Counted from the stretch's first letter, positions 25,438 to 34,746 are shown. The stretch is 64,000 nucleotides of DNA from Trichococcus pasteurii (GCF_900112935.1 NZ_FONM01000006.1:62001-126000); one strand, 5' to 3'. Translations and numbers: made by a program. The notes: generated by a model from the letters alone, not told the origin.

Positions 25438-25470
25438 GTGTTGTATAATGAAGACAAGGAGGTGAGTATC

Positions 25471-26571
25471 ATGCTGAAAGCCTATGAGTTTCGTTTGTAC
25501 CCCAATCAGAAACAGAAAATCTATTTCGCAAATTGTTTTGGCTCCGCAAGATTTGTCTACAATCAGATGTTGGCTGACCGAAAAGAAATTTATGAAACCT
25601 ACAAAGGAGATAAAGAACTGCTGAAAAGCATCAAGCCGAGGACCTACACGTCCTTCAAAGAAGAATTTCCGTTCCTGAAAGAAGTGGACAACCTGGCCTT
25701 AGCAAATGCCAGCCAAAACCTAAATAAGGCCTACCAGAACTTCTTCCGCAACAAAGCCGTCGGTCATCCCAAATTCAAAGCCAAACATAAATCGAAAGCG
25801 TCCTACACCACTAACAATCAGGGCGGCAATATCCGTATCGAAGACGGAAAGATTAAACTCCCAAAAATCGGCTTCGTATCAATCAAACAGCACCGGAATT
25901 TTGATGGGCTAATCAAATCCTGTACCATTTCCATGAACAAGGCCGGCAATTATTTCATTTCCATTTTGGTGGAACAGGAAACGCCCGAATGGTTGCCAGC
26001 AGAACACAAAATTGGCATCGATCTCGGCATTTCGGATTTCGCCATCACCACAAATGATTCTGGGGAATCCGTGAAATATGCGAACCCGAAATGTCTGTCC
26101 CTGTCTGAAAAGAAAGTCAAGAAAGCCCAACGCGCTTTGTCCCGCAAGCAAAAAGGCAGCAAGAACCGGGAAAAGGCACGCATAGCACTGGCAAAAAAAC
26201 ACGAAAAGATTGCGAACCAACGCAAGGACTTCCTGCACAAACTCTCCAACCAAATCACGGACGAAAACCAAGTCATCGTGATCGAGACGCTGCGGAGTTC
26301 GAATATGATGAAGAACCACAAACTTGCGAAAGCGATCGGGGACGTCAGTTGGTCCGAATTTTGCAGGCAGTTGGGATACAAAGCCGAATGGAAAGGCCGG
26401 ACGCTCATCAAGGCGGACAGATTCTACCCATCCACCCAACTCTGTTCCGCCTGCGGACACCGAGACAGTAAGAAAGCTCCGCATATCCGCTACTGGACCT
26501 GTCCAACTTGCGGCACATTCCATGACCGGGACATCAATGCCAGCAAGAACCTCTTGGCTTTGGCCAAGTAA
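25471..26571 (+). CDS. tnpB: TnpB RNA-guided nuclease of an IS605-type element
   Basis: The 366-residue protein has all three RuvC residues: D184 in IGIDLG, E272 in VIVIETLRSSNM and D354 in HDRDINASKN. A four-cysteine zinc finger (C325, C328, C344, C347) lies between the last two. TnpB uses an omegaRNA from the element right end to cut matching DNA and so helps the element persist. The ATG at 25471 follows AAGGAGGTGA; an upstream GTG is rejected. The frame is intact, so it is probably active. It is more G+C-rich than the broken genes around it. Confidence 0.93.
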   Translation: MLKAYEFRLYPNQKQKIYFANCFGSARFVYNQMLADRKEIYETYKGDKELLKSIKPRTYTSFKEEFPFLKEVDNLALANASQNLNKAYQNFFRNKAVGHPKFKAKHKSKASYTTNNQGGNIRIEDGKIKLPKIGFVSIKQHRNFDGLIKSCTISMNKAGNYFISILVEQETPEWLPAEHKIGIDLGISDFAITTNDSGESVKYANPKCLSLSEKKVKKAQRALSRKQKGSKNREKARIALAKKHEKIANQRKDFLHKLSNQITDENQVIVIETLRSSNMMKNHKLAKAIGDVSWSEFCRQLGYKAEWKGRTLIKADRFYPSTQLCSACGHRDSKKAPHIRYWTCPTCGTFHDRDINASKNLLALAK

Positions 26572-26698
26572 AAGAAAACACATGAGGCAGGTACTGCCTT
26601 TTGAGCCTACCCATATCCATTCCCTCTGCCTGCAAAGACATACGCAGGTAAGGAAGGAGTTCGTAGGAAGCGCGCGACTTTAGTCGTGAGTAGTTCAC
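26450..26698 (+). ncRNA. predicted omegaRNA scaffold region
   Basis: In this family the guide RNA scaffold comes from the 3' end of tnpB and the right end, here up to the CGACTTTAGTCG hairpin and TAGTTCAC. The guide would then be the flanking DNA beginning at about 26699. The 5' boundary is a guess from family knowledge. Confidence 0.45.
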
Positions 26699-26825
26699 CA
26701 AAAACTGTCTAAAGTTGAATACTCTTTGTATGCTAATTCAGATGAGAATGCAAATAAATAATTGTAATAGAGCCTATTTTTATAAGACTGGCTTAGGGAA
26801 GAACAGCCTGTTTTTTTGTTTTGGT

Positions 26826-26856
26826 TCCTCCGGCCAGCCGGCCGCTCCCCGGAGGT
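26826..26856. repeat. single GC-rich hairpin unit
   Basis: One CCTCCGG...CCCCGGAGG hairpin of the family found in arrays elsewhere. It lies between the TnpB element and the Lrp-type gene. Nothing else is supported in 26699-26825. Confidence 0.65.
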
Positions 26857-26879
26857 ACGGAACCCCCACGCCACAGACA

Positions 26880-26928
26880 AAAAATAAGCAAAAACGCCGA
26901 AATATAAATCTCGGCGTTTTTGCTTATT
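26880..26928 (-). terminator. terminator of the Lrp-type gene
   Basis: Perfect 18-bp arms (26883-26900 and 26911-26928) include CGCCGA/TCGGCG. The upstream arm overlaps the stop codon. Confidence 0.9.
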
Positions 26929-27367
26929 CGTTTATTTGGATCTGAAGGCCACGCGGACCGACATTTGTTGAAAAGACTATGTGCGTTTTGGTATCGCCAA
27001 AGCGTTGCAGGTCAGTGATGAATTCATCAAGTTCGATTGTGTTGGAAAAGTAGACCTTCAATAACATCGAGTAATCACCCGTGATGCAATCGCATTCCAC
27101 GACATTGGGGATTTCTTCGATGTAGCGGTAAAAATCTTTTTTGTCCTTTGCAGGGACCGCACAATTCACATAGGCTTTAATCAAAAAGCCCAATTTCTGA
27201 TGGTCAAGAACAGCTTGATACGTGCGAATATACCCAAGACCTTCCAAATTCTGCAAACGCACGGATACGGAAGGAGACGAAATGAAACACTCTTCAGCAA
27301 TTTGTTTGACAGTGATCCTGCTGTTTTTTTGCATAATATTCAAAATTTTCCGATCTAATACATCCAT
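26924..27367 (-). CDS. Lrp/AsnC-family regulator
   Basis: The 147-residue protein has an N-terminal AsnC HTH (LDRKILNIMQKNSRITVKQIAEECFISSPSVSVRLQNLE region, about 3-45). A RAM ligand-binding domain with CDCITGDYSMLLKV near residue 95 follows. Such regulators sense amino acids. GGAGGGG precedes the ATG. It lies 95 bp after the MFS gene that ends the large amino-acid operon, on the same strand, so it is a good candidate to control that operon. Confidence 0.92.
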   Translation of the reverse strand: MDVLDRKILNIMQKNSRITVKQIAEECFISSPSVSVRLQNLEGLGYIRTYQAVLDHQKLGFLIKAYVNCAVPAKDKKDFYRYIEEIPNVVECDCITGDYSMLLKVYFSNTIELDEFITDLQRFGDTKTHIVFSTNVGPRGLQIQINE

Positions 27368-27462
27368 AATGGCCCCTCCATCCTAACAATTCTCATCATT
27401 TTCTTAATTTTAGTAAGAAATGAAAAGAGTTGCAAGGTTGGGCTCACAGGATGTGTTACCTT

Positions 27463-28659
27463 TCATGACATTTGTTTCTTCTTCCTGCCATCAAACAGAA
27501 GGTAAACAAACAGAGCGGTTATCCCGAATCCTCCACAAAAGAGGTACATGACTTGAAACCCGAACACACTGGCAATGACGCCCCAAAGCATTGCACCGCC
27601 GCCGTACGCCACATCCAGAGCAGCCGAGAAAATCGCGATCGCGCGTCCGCGTTCCTGATCGGAAATACTTTGCAAAACAATCGTATTCATGACCGGCAAC
27701 AAACTGGCAAACCCGATTCCATACATCACTGCCGCTAAAAGAAGATGGACAAGATCATCGGCAAAAGCAAGCAGTCCGAACGCTGCACTGATGCTCAATA
27801 TGCTGCCGCAAATCAAGAACGTTTGATTGACGCGCTTCAACATTTGGGGGAAGAGAAACCGGATCAGAACCGTGACGACCGTCATCACTGTAAAGTAGTA
27901 GCCGGCTCCGCTTATTTTCTTTTCGATTGCAAACTGGGCGATAAATGCGATCACACCGGAATTCGCAAAGCAAATCAAAAACATGATCAAACTCGGAAAA
28001 GTCACGCCTCGATTCTTCATGACGGTCAACGCTTCAGCCGCTCCGCCCTTCGTCTTTGGCTTTTCTCCGAAAAAAAGCGTTCTTGGCGATTCTGTACTTA
28101 GAAAAAAGCTTAATACAAAAGCGACACTTGTCAACAAAAGCGCCACCCGAAACAAGGCCGCAAATCCGGATGTTTCCACCACCGCCACTCCCAGCAAAGG
28201 TCCGATTGCGCCAGGGACTGCTTGGGCGATGCTGAAGTAGCCCAGGCCGACAGATAACTGTTCCTTTGGAATCAAATCCGCCGCCATCGTCGCTGCGCTT
28301 GTCGCTTGGATACTGTTGCCGATGCCTTGGATCAAACGCAAACAAAACAGCATCAAGAGCGTCTGCAGCACATTCAACAAGGCGAAATCAATGAACAGAA
28401 TCGCCAAACCGATCGTGAGCAACAGCCTGCGACCATATCGGTCCAATAATATTCCGATCGGCAAGCGGAAAAATAAAGCCGAAATGCCTAAAATTCCTAT
28501 GATGCTTCCGGCAACCGCTTTAGACCCACCCAAGGCAGTCACATAGAGGGGCAACGTTCCCATTTGGGTCGTGATTGCCGTCATCGCCAAAAACGTGATG
28601 CTGTTCACCAAGAGGAAATCCTTGGTCCAAAGCTTACTTTTAACTTCCGTATATTCCAC
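27463..28659 (-). CDS. MFS transporter
   Basis: The 398-residue protein has about 12 hydrophobic helices and the MFS loop motif GILLDRYGRRLL near residue 70. A GTG start at 28659 follows AGAGGG, 12 bp after the ABC ATPase stop. As the last gene of the operon, it could export the product made by the aminotransferase and D-2-hydroxyacid dehydrogenase; that is inference. Confidence 0.88.
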   Translation of the reverse strand: MEYTEVKSKLWTKDFLLVNSITFLAMTAITTQMGTLPLYVTALGGSKAVAGSIIGILGISALFFRLPIGILLDRYGRRLLLTIGLAILFIDFALLNVLQTLLMLFCLRLIQGIGNSIQATSAATMAADLIPKEQLSVGLGYFSIAQAVPGAIGPLLGVAVVETSGFAALFRVALLLTSVAFVLSFFLSTESPRTLFFGEKPKTKGGAAEALTVMKNRGVTFPSLIMFLICFANSGVIAFIAQFAIEKKISGAGYYFTVMTVVTVLIRFLFPQMLKRVNQTFLICGSILSISAAFGLLAFADDLVHLLLAAVMYGIGFASLLPVMNTIVLQSISDQERGRAIAIFSAALDVAYGGGAMLWGVIASVFGFQVMYLFCGGFGITALFVYLLFDGRKKKQMS

Positions 28660-28671
28660 GCGACATCCCTC

Positions 28672-29424
28672 TCAGACTGCTGTTTTGAAACGGACTTGCA
28701 TCAAAAATTGTTTTGTCCGCTCTTGTTTGGGATCATCAAAAACCTCCGCTGGCGTTCCTGCTTCAACGACCACGCCATCAGCCATGAAGACAACTTTATC
28801 CGCCACTTCTTGTGCGAACTGCATCTCATGGGTCACGATGATCATCGTTTGACCCGTGTCAGCCAATTGCCTCATCACATTCAGCACATCTCCGACAAGT
28901 TCCGGATCAAGGGCCGATGTGGGTTCATCGAACAACAGAAGTTCTGGAGACAGCGCCATCGCACGGGCAATTCCGACCCGTTGCTGCTGCCCACCGGATA
29001 GTTGGATCGGATACATCCCTGCTTTGTCCGCCATCCCAACCTTTTCCAGGACAGAAGTGGCAATCGTTTCTGCCAGCTTTTTGGGGACTTTGCGGGGTGT
29101 GACCAATCCTTCCATCACATTTTGCAGCACAGTCATATGGCTGAACAGTTCATAGGATTGAAAAACCATCGCTGTTTTTCTGGCAATTTCCCGGCTCTGA
29201 TGCGAACCGATACGGCTGAGATCATAGCGAAGGTCGCCAAGTTCATACATGCCTGCATCCGGCCGTTCCAAGAGATTCAAACAACGCAAGAAGGTGGTTT
29301 TGCCGGAGCCGCTCGGGCCGATAATGCAGACAACTTCGCCTTTATTGATGGTCAAACCTACGTTTTTCAATATTTCATTCTTACCGAAACTTTTTTTCAG
29401 TCCACTTATTTGCGCCTGGATCAT
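28672..29424 (-). CDS. polar amino-acid ABC transporter ATPase (second)
   Basis: The 250-residue ATPase has Walker A GPSGSGKT near residue 36, Q-loop VFQSYELFSH, signature LSGGQQQR and Walker B LLLFDEPTSALDPE. It is of the GlnQ/TcyN type. It is the second ATPase in this operon, although no third or fourth permease is present. It could share the same permeases or those of another importer. The ATG at 29424 has AGGAGG 8 nt upstream. Confidence 0.92.
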   Translation of the reverse strand: MIQAQISGLKKSFGKNEILKNVGLTINKGEVVCIIGPSGSGKTTFLRCLNLLERPDAGMYELGDLRYDLSRIGSHQSREIARKTAMVFQSYELFSHMTVLQNVMEGLVTPRKVPKKLAETIATSVLEKVGMADKAGMYPIQLSGGQQQRVGIARAMALSPELLLFDEPTSALDPELVGDVLNVMRQLADTGQTMIIVTHEMQFAQEVADKVVFMADGVVVEAGTPAEVFDDPKQERTKQFLMQVRFKTAV

Positions 29425-29451
29425 CTTCATCTCCTCCTTCTTTTTTGGTTC

Positions 29452-30423
29452 TCAAAGTGAGATCGTATTCCGGCAACTTCCTGCTATTATGATATCCCGC
29501 GCATTGGTCAACGAGGTCTCAACAATTTCTTGTACCGCCAATTCGGTATGGTAAGCGATATGCGGTGTGATCATGACATTCGGGATGGCCATCAAGCGGG
29601 AATAATAAGGGTTCTTTTCCCAACCGACGGAAAAATATTTTTCCTCGTCTTCCAACGCATCCAAGGCTGCACCAGCCAGTTTTCCGGTTGCCAAAGCTTG
29701 GATCAGCGCTTCGGTATCGACAATTTTTCCGCGCGCCGTATTCACAAGGCAACTTCCGGGTTTCATTTTAGCAAAAGTTTCCTCTGAAAATAGATAAGTG
29801 GATTCTTCAGATAAAGGGATATGTATGGACAGAACATCTGATTCTTTCAGCAGTTCCTCAAAAGAAACATAGCTGACTTTCCCTTTCAAGTCAGGATTTT
29901 CATTCGAACTTGAGGCGATCACGCGTCCGCCCAAAGTATGGATGCCCTCAGCGACCACAGAACCGATCCGTCCCGTCCCCAGGATTCCGACCGTCACATC
30001 CTGCAATTCCCGCCCGATTGCTGCTTTTCGGGATGAGTTTGTTTGCAGCACGGTTGGAATATTCCGCAGCACCATCAAAATCGACATGATCGCAAAATGA
30101 CCGACTGAAGTGGGACTGTAGGAAGGAACGTTCGTCACTGTCAATCCATATTTTTCCGCCCATTCGAAGTTGACGCCATCCACGCCGGTCGATTTGACCG
30201 ACAATTGGTGAATGCCTTGCTCCCGCAACTTGCGGTAGAGCAACTCACTTTGGCGCATTTCCGGACTCGGATACAGGCAGACCCCATCATGCGGGCCGGC
30301 GAAATGGACATTTTCGCTGGATATGCCTTCATTAATGATGGTCACGGGTATTTTGTTGCTGAAACTCCAACGCTTGATGAATTTTTCTTCGTCAGCACTG
30401 ACCCCATAATAAATCAATCTCAT
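29452..30423 (-). CDS. D-2-hydroxyacid dehydrogenase
   Basis: The 323-residue NAD-dependent enzyme resembles D-lactate and D-2-hydroxyisocaproate dehydrogenases. It has the GILGTGRIG cofactor motif near residue 145, the catalytic Arg in NTARGKIVD, a Glu in DALEDEE and the His in TPHIAYHTE. It reduces 2-oxo acids to D-2-hydroxy acids. Its position right after an aminotransferase gene (10 bp) suggests it acts on the oxo acid that enzyme makes. Confidence 0.92.
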   Translation of the reverse strand: MRLIYYGVSADEEKFIKRWSFSNKIPVTIINEGISSENVHFAGPHDGVCLYPSPEMRQSELLYRKLREQGIHQLSVKSTGVDGVNFEWAEKYGLTVTNVPSYSPTSVGHFAIMSILMVLRNIPTVLQTNSSRKAAIGRELQDVTVGILGTGRIGSVVAEGIHTLGGRVIASSSNENPDLKGKVSYVSFEELLKESDVLSIHIPLSEESTYLFSEETFAKMKPGSCLVNTARGKIVDTEALIQALATGKLAGAALDALEDEEKYFSVGWEKNPYYSRLMAIPNVMITPHIAYHTELAVQEIVETSLTNARDIIIAGSCRNTISL

Positions 30424-30433
30424 AGTATCCTCC

Positions 30434-31654
30434 TCAAATCACTTGTTTATACGATGCTGGTGTCGCTTGTTTCAAAGCTTCACCGATTACTTTTACGCCG
30501 TCCACGATTTCCGAAAGTGTAGGTTTGGTGAAATTCAAACGGAAATAATGTTCGTACCCCTCTTGCGCCACGCTCATCACATTCCCAGGGATAACGGCGA
30601 CCTTGGCTTCGTCCAATGCCGTATAGAATGTTTCCGGATCCAATTCATCCGCCATTTTGCAGCAGATGAAATAGCCGCCAGTCGGTTTGATGAACTGGAT
30701 TTTGTCTTCAGGCAATGCTTCAAGACCCGCAATCATTGCTTCAAATTTTCCTTTATAATACAGCTTCAACTCCGAGACATGTTCTTCAAATTGATGATTC
30801 TGCATGAATTCCGCCAGCATCACTTGCCAGTAAAAATTGGTGTGGGAATCAGATACTTGCTTGGCCAAAGCCAGTTTTTCCATGATTTCATCAGGCGCCA
30901 TAATGAAGCCTAACCGTGCGCTGGGTGCCAAAATTTTGGAGAACGAACCCGCGTACATGACGCGCCCATCCGTATCCATCTCCTTCAGCTTCATGATCGG
31001 CTCCCCGTAGTACAGGAGATCGCCATAAGGGTCATCTTCGAAAATCAGCACATCATATTTTTGGGCCAAACTGTAAATCGCTTGGCGTTTTTCCAGAGGA
31101 ATCGATGTCCCCAATGGATTTTGGAACGTGGGAATGAGGTAGATGAACTTGATGCGTTGGTCGAAACGCAGCAGTTCTTCCAGTGCTTCCAAATCGACGG
31201 ATTCTTCTGCGACGTTCATCGGGATTGGTATGGGAATGGCTCCGTAGCCTTTGATTGCATTCACCGCCCCTGAAAAGGTTTGTTCTTCGCAGAGCACGAC
31301 GTCTCCCTCGTTACACAAAACTTTCACGGCGATATCCATTGCTTGGGTGGAACCCGATGTAATCAGCACCTGTTCCTCATTCTGCAGATTGGCGGTTGTC
31401 GCCAGCCTTTCCTTGACCAGCTTGCGCAGCAAGGGATAGCCTTCTGAGGCACCATATTGCAAAAATGTTTCCGGATCGACTTCCGTGTACAATTTTTGGG
31501 AAATTTTTTGGAGGGTCTCCATTGGAAAAGCTTCAACCGGCGGAAAGCCGTAAGCAAATGAGATCACATCTTTGAGTTCCATGTTTTTACTTGCATTTTC
31601 CCTTAAAGGAGATGTTTTCAATTCCTTGATACGATTTGCGAAACGATATGCCAT
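30434..31654 (-). CDS. PLP-dependent aminotransferase, class I
   Basis: The 406-residue fold-type I enzyme has the Schiff-base Lys in AGSFSKILAPSARLGF near residue 245 and IPTFQNPLGTSIP near residue 185. It resembles LysN/2-aminoadipate and aromatic aminotransferases without the GntR domain of MocR proteins. The ATG at 31654 is preceded by AGGAGG and lies 13 bp after the ATPase stop, so a longer in-frame start at 31807 inside that gene is rejected. It would turn an imported amino acid into its 2-oxo acid. Confidence 0.9.
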   Translation of the reverse strand: MAYRFANRIKELKTSPLRENASKNMELKDVISFAYGFPPVEAFPMETLQKISQKLYTEVDPETFLQYGASEGYPLLRKLVKERLATTANLQNEEQVLITSGSTQAMDIAVKVLCNEGDVVLCEEQTFSGAVNAIKGYGAIPIPIPMNVAEESVDLEALEELLRFDQRIKFIYLIPTFQNPLGTSIPLEKRQAIYSLAQKYDVLIFEDDPYGDLLYYGEPIMKLKEMDTDGRVMYAGSFSKILAPSARLGFIMAPDEIMEKLALAKQVSDSHTNFYWQVMLAEFMQNHQFEEHVSELKLYYKGKFEAMIAGLEALPEDKIQFIKPTGGYFICCKMADELDPETFYTALDEAKVAVIPGNVMSVAQEGYEHYFRLNFTKPTLSEIVDGVKVIGEALKQATPASYKQVI

Positions 31655-31667
31655 CTGATTTCCTCCT

Positions 31668-32414
31668 CTATCTAGCCATTTGAGATGTGAAACGGGCCAA
31701 AAAGGCTTTGGTCCGCTCTTCTTTCGTTTGTTCAAACACTTCCTTAGGACTTCCTTGTTCGACCACCAGGCCGTTTTCCATAAAGACGATTTTGTCCGAG
31801 ACTTCATAAGCGAATTTCATCTCATGCGTCACCAGCACCATCGTTGCGCCGGTTTCTGCGATGTCCCGCAGAAGCGTCAGCGTTTGCCCGACCAATTCCG
31901 GGTCCAACGCTGAAGTTGGTTCATCGAACAGTATCACTTTGGGATTCAGCGCCAACGCCCGCGCAATCCCGATCCTTTGCTGTTGGCCGCCGGATAATTG
32001 GCTGGGATAAAAATCTTTGCGTTCAGTCAGGCCCACCTGTTCCAACAAAGCATCCGCCATTTCATACGCTTCCTGCTTCGTCCTTTTTTTCGTCAGCATC
32101 AGCGGCATGACAATATTTTCGCGCGCTGTCTTGTTCTGGAACAACGCATAATTCTGAAAGACCATCGCGGTTTGGCGTTGGTGCGCCAAAATCTCTTTCG
32201 GATTGGCTTTATTTACGATCGTTTCGGTTTCTCCCAGGAGAATGCTGCCTTCATCCGCCCGTTCCAAAAAGTTCAGGCAGCGGAGAAAGGTTGTTTTGCC
32301 GGAACCGCTTGGCCCCAGAAGCGTGACCACTTCTCCTTTGGCGACATCCATATCGATGCCTTTGAGGACTTCCTGTTTACCGAAGCGCTTGTGGATATTG
32401 CGTACTTCCATCAT
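31668..32414 (-). CDS. polar amino-acid ABC transporter ATPase
   Basis: The 248-residue ATPase has Walker A GPSGSGKT, Q-loop VFQNYALFQN, signature LSGGQQQR and Walker B VILFDEPTSALDPE. It starts inside the end of the permease gene (4-nt overlap), so it clearly powers that importer at the inner face of the membrane. Confidence 0.94.
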   Translation of the reverse strand: MMEVRNIHKRFGKQEVLKGIDMDVAKGEVVTLLGPSGSGKTTFLRCLNFLERADEGSILLGETETIVNKANPKEILAHQRQTAMVFQNYALFQNKTARENIVMPLMLTKKRTKQEAYEMADALLEQVGLTERKDFYPSQLSGGQQQRIGIARALALNPKVILFDEPTSALDPELVGQTLTLLRDIAETGATMVLVTHEMKFAYEVSDKIVFMENGLVVEQGSPKEVFEQTKEERTKAFLARFTSQMAR

Positions 32415-33121
32415 ACAATCGCCCTCCTCAATTTACGGGTCATGCGCTCTTCGAGAAGTTGCGCACCTTTTTCGATTACTAAACTGATTCCCCAATAGAT
32501 GACCGCAACCGCCACATAGGCTTCCAGGAAGCGGTAGTTTTGCTGGGCTGTGATTTTTGCAGCTGCGAACACATCGACGACACTGACCATCGAGGCTAAG
32601 GACGAAGCCTTAACCAAGCTGATCAACAGATTGCTGAACATCGGTAATGAAATTGGGATTGCTTGCGGCAACAGAACCCGGCGGATCGTTTGAAGGTTGG
32701 TCATGCCCATCGATTTGGCGGCATCGAACTGCCCTTTTTTGATTGCCGCAAAGGCTCCGCGGAAAATCTCGCTGCTGTTGATCGTGGCCAACAGACTCAA
32801 TGCGGAAATGGCGATCCATACCATGTTGAAATCTCTGAACCGCAGCGACCAATTCATGGATTCCGACCAAACATCAAACTGTTTGGAAGCGACCAGGTAC
32901 AGAGCGAGAATGATCAATACCATCGGAATGCCTTTCAGCAAAGTGACCACCACTTGGAAAAATTGGCTCAGCCCTTTGATGCGATAAAGCCGGATCAGCG
33001 CTATCCCTAACCCTAAAATAACGCCGATGGCTATCGCTGTGATGGCCATGAATAATGTTGTGCCAATGTATTGGCTTGCTACTTTCAATGATTGGATCAT
33101 CACCTCAAATTTAAAACTCAT
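32411..33121 (-). CDS. amino-acid ABC transporter permease
   Basis: The 236-residue protein has several hydrophobic segments and the ABC permease EAA loop (FDAAKSMGMTNLQTIRRVLLPQA) that docks on the ATPase. The ATG at 33121 is preferred to 33130, which touches its own ribosome-binding site. It follows the binding-protein gene by 15 bp and pairs with the permease at 33955. Confidence 0.92.
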   Translation of the reverse strand: MSFKFEVMIQSLKVASQYIGTTLFMAITAIAIGVILGLGIALIRLYRIKGLSQFFQVVVTLLKGIPMVLIILALYLVASKQFDVWSESMNWSLRFRDFNMVWIAISALSLLATINSSEIFRGAFAAIKKGQFDAAKSMGMTNLQTIRRVLLPQAIPISLPMFSNLLISLVKASSLASMVSVVDVFAAAKITAQQNYRFLEAYVAVAVIYWGISLVIEKGAQLLEERMTRKLRRAIV

Positions 33122-33136
33122 GGCCCTCATCCTTTC

Positions 33137-33958
33137 TTATTCTGGCACATAATCACCGTCTAAGTATTCTTCGGAAAGTTCCTTGATGGTTCCATCCGCT
33201 TTCAGTTCCTCTAATGCTGTATTCACGGCATCGATCAAAGCCTGATCGGTTTGTTTATTGAAGAGCAAGTAAGCATCCGAATTGTGGACTGGTTCGCTTC
33301 CGATCGCTAAGTTTTCGTCAAAGGATTTATTCCAGTTATCCACTTGATATTTTGGTGCCAAAGATGCATCCACTGCGCCTGAGGTAATCGCTTGAACGAT
33401 CTGTTCGTTGTTGTATTCGCCATAAATCAATTCAAAAGCACCGGGGTTTTCTTCTAAATACGTTTCAGCCATTGCAGCCTGGTTCGTCGCAGTTGTGGCG
33501 TAAACTTTTTTCCCGGCAAGATCATCGAAGGTCTCATAAACCGTTCCTGCATCCGGATCCGAAACAATATATGTATCCCAAACCACGTAACCGACATCCC
33601 CGTATACAAATTTCTCTTGGCGCTCTGCGTTCACTTCAAGTTCAAAAGCTGCCATCTGAACCTTATCGCTCTCTAAATTTGACAAGGTTGTCGGGAAGTC
33701 CGCTCCTTCAAAAGTGAACGTGTAATCCGTCAGTTTTTCATCAATGGCTTTCACTACGGCGACATCATAGCCATCATATTCGCCATTCTCATCCAAATAC
33801 GCATACGGAAGTGCTGAATTCCCTGTCCCCACTTTAACCTCTGTCGCTCCGCTGTCTGCCGCTGCGCTCTCGGTTTCAGCTGAGCCGCTGCCACATCCAG
33901 CCAAGATAACCCCTGCCATCAATAAACTTGTTCCGAATCCCAATGTTGTCTTTTTCAT
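33137..33958 (-). CDS. amino-acid ABC transporter substrate-binding lipoprotein
   Basis: The 273-residue protein starts with a lipoprotein signal peptide ending in the lipobox LAGC near residue 22. A family 3 solute-binding domain follows (YAYLDENGEYDGYDVAVVKA). An LESDKVQMAAFELEVN segment resembles cystine- and methionine-type binders, but the ligand is not certain. It overlaps the permease gene before it by 4 nt. Confidence 0.92.
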   Translation of the reverse strand: MKKTTLGFGTSLLMAGVILAGCGSGSAETESAAADSGATEVKVGTGNSALPYAYLDENGEYDGYDVAVVKAIDEKLTDYTFTFEGADFPTTLSNLESDKVQMAAFELEVNAERQEKFVYGDVGYVVWDTYIVSDPDAGTVYETFDDLAGKKVYATTATNQAAMAETYLEENPGAFELIYGEYNNEQIVQAITSGAVDASLAPKYQVDNWNKSFDENLAIGSEPVHNSDAYLLFNKQTDQALIDAVNTALEELKADGTIKELSEEYLDGDYVPE

Positions 33959-34746
33959 AATAATTCCTCCTTCAAATTTGTCTCGATTTTTTGAACCTTT
34001 TTCAGTTGGACCTTTTTATTTTTAAACAGTAATAATCTTGGCAGTTGGAACGCCGATTTTTTTACTTCTGTGAAATCCATCCGTTTCTCCAACACGTCAA
34101 AGACTCTTTCAAGAACAATGCTCAAGGTTATGAACAGAATTGCCGCGCCTACGTAGCCTTCCAACGTATGGAAGGTCACAGCCCCAATGGCCCGCGCTTT
34201 CCCTACCACATCCACTATCCCGATCGTAAATGCTAACGAGGTATCCTGCAGTAACGCGACCGTGGTTGTACCGAATGATGGTAACGCCACGACAACAACT
34301 TGCGGAAGAATGACCCGCAGGTACATTTGCGACTTCGTCAATCCACAAGCGATGCTGGCTTCTTTCTGCGTGGTAGGTACACTCAAGATTGCGGCCCTAA
34401 TGGTTTCTGATTGAAACGCTGCGGTATTCAATCCGTACGTAATGTAGATGAAAATAAGTTTGTCCCATGATGACACATCAATCTGAATCGCCTGTAAGAG
34501 GCTGGGTACACCGTAATAAACGATGTATAACTGGACAAGAATCGGTGTCCCGCGAATGAAGGAAACAAATATTGCGGCTAGTTGATTCAATATCGGTATT
34601 TTTTCCACCCGTATGAACGCAATAAAACTTCCCAACACCAAGCCTACAAGAGTCGCAATGCCTACGATCAACAAGGTCACGGGCAACGCACTGAGAATTT
34701 TAGGTAAATATTCCCATACTAAATCCCAACTAAAGAAACTTGACAT
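33955..34746 (-). CDS. amino-acid ABC transporter permease, first gene of operon
   Basis: The 263-residue protein has about five membrane segments and an EAA loop (EASIACGLTKSQMYLRVILPQV) near residue 140. The ATG at 34746 follows GGAGGG. It heads an eight-gene operon that runs to 27463. The upstream 34747-34970 must hold the promoter, but no clear pair of boxes, T-box or riboswitch is visible to me. Confidence 0.92.
   Translation of the reverse strand: MSSFFSWDLVWEYLPKILSALPVTLLIVGIATLVGLVLGSFIAFIRVEKIPILNQLAAIFVSFIRGTPILVQLYIVYYGVPSLLQAIQIDVSSWDKLIFIYITYGLNTAAFQSETIRAAILSVPTTQKEASIACGLTKSQMYLRVILPQVVVVALPSFGTTTVALLQDTSLAFTIGIVDVVGKARAIGAVTFHTLEGYVGAAILFITLSIVLERVFDVLEKRMDFTEVKKSAFQLPRLLLFKNKKVQLKKVQKIETNLKEELL

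Larger units (their letters stand above)
25360..26698 (+). mobile_element. IS200/IS605-type element carrying only tnpB
   Basis: The right end is recognisable: CGACTTTAGTCG hairpin (26675-26686) followed by TAGTTCAC, as in many IS605-group ends. The left end is placed where similarity to the dead zeta locus ends and is approximate. No tnpA is present, so the copy cannot move alone and would need TnpA in trans. Confidence 0.65.
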
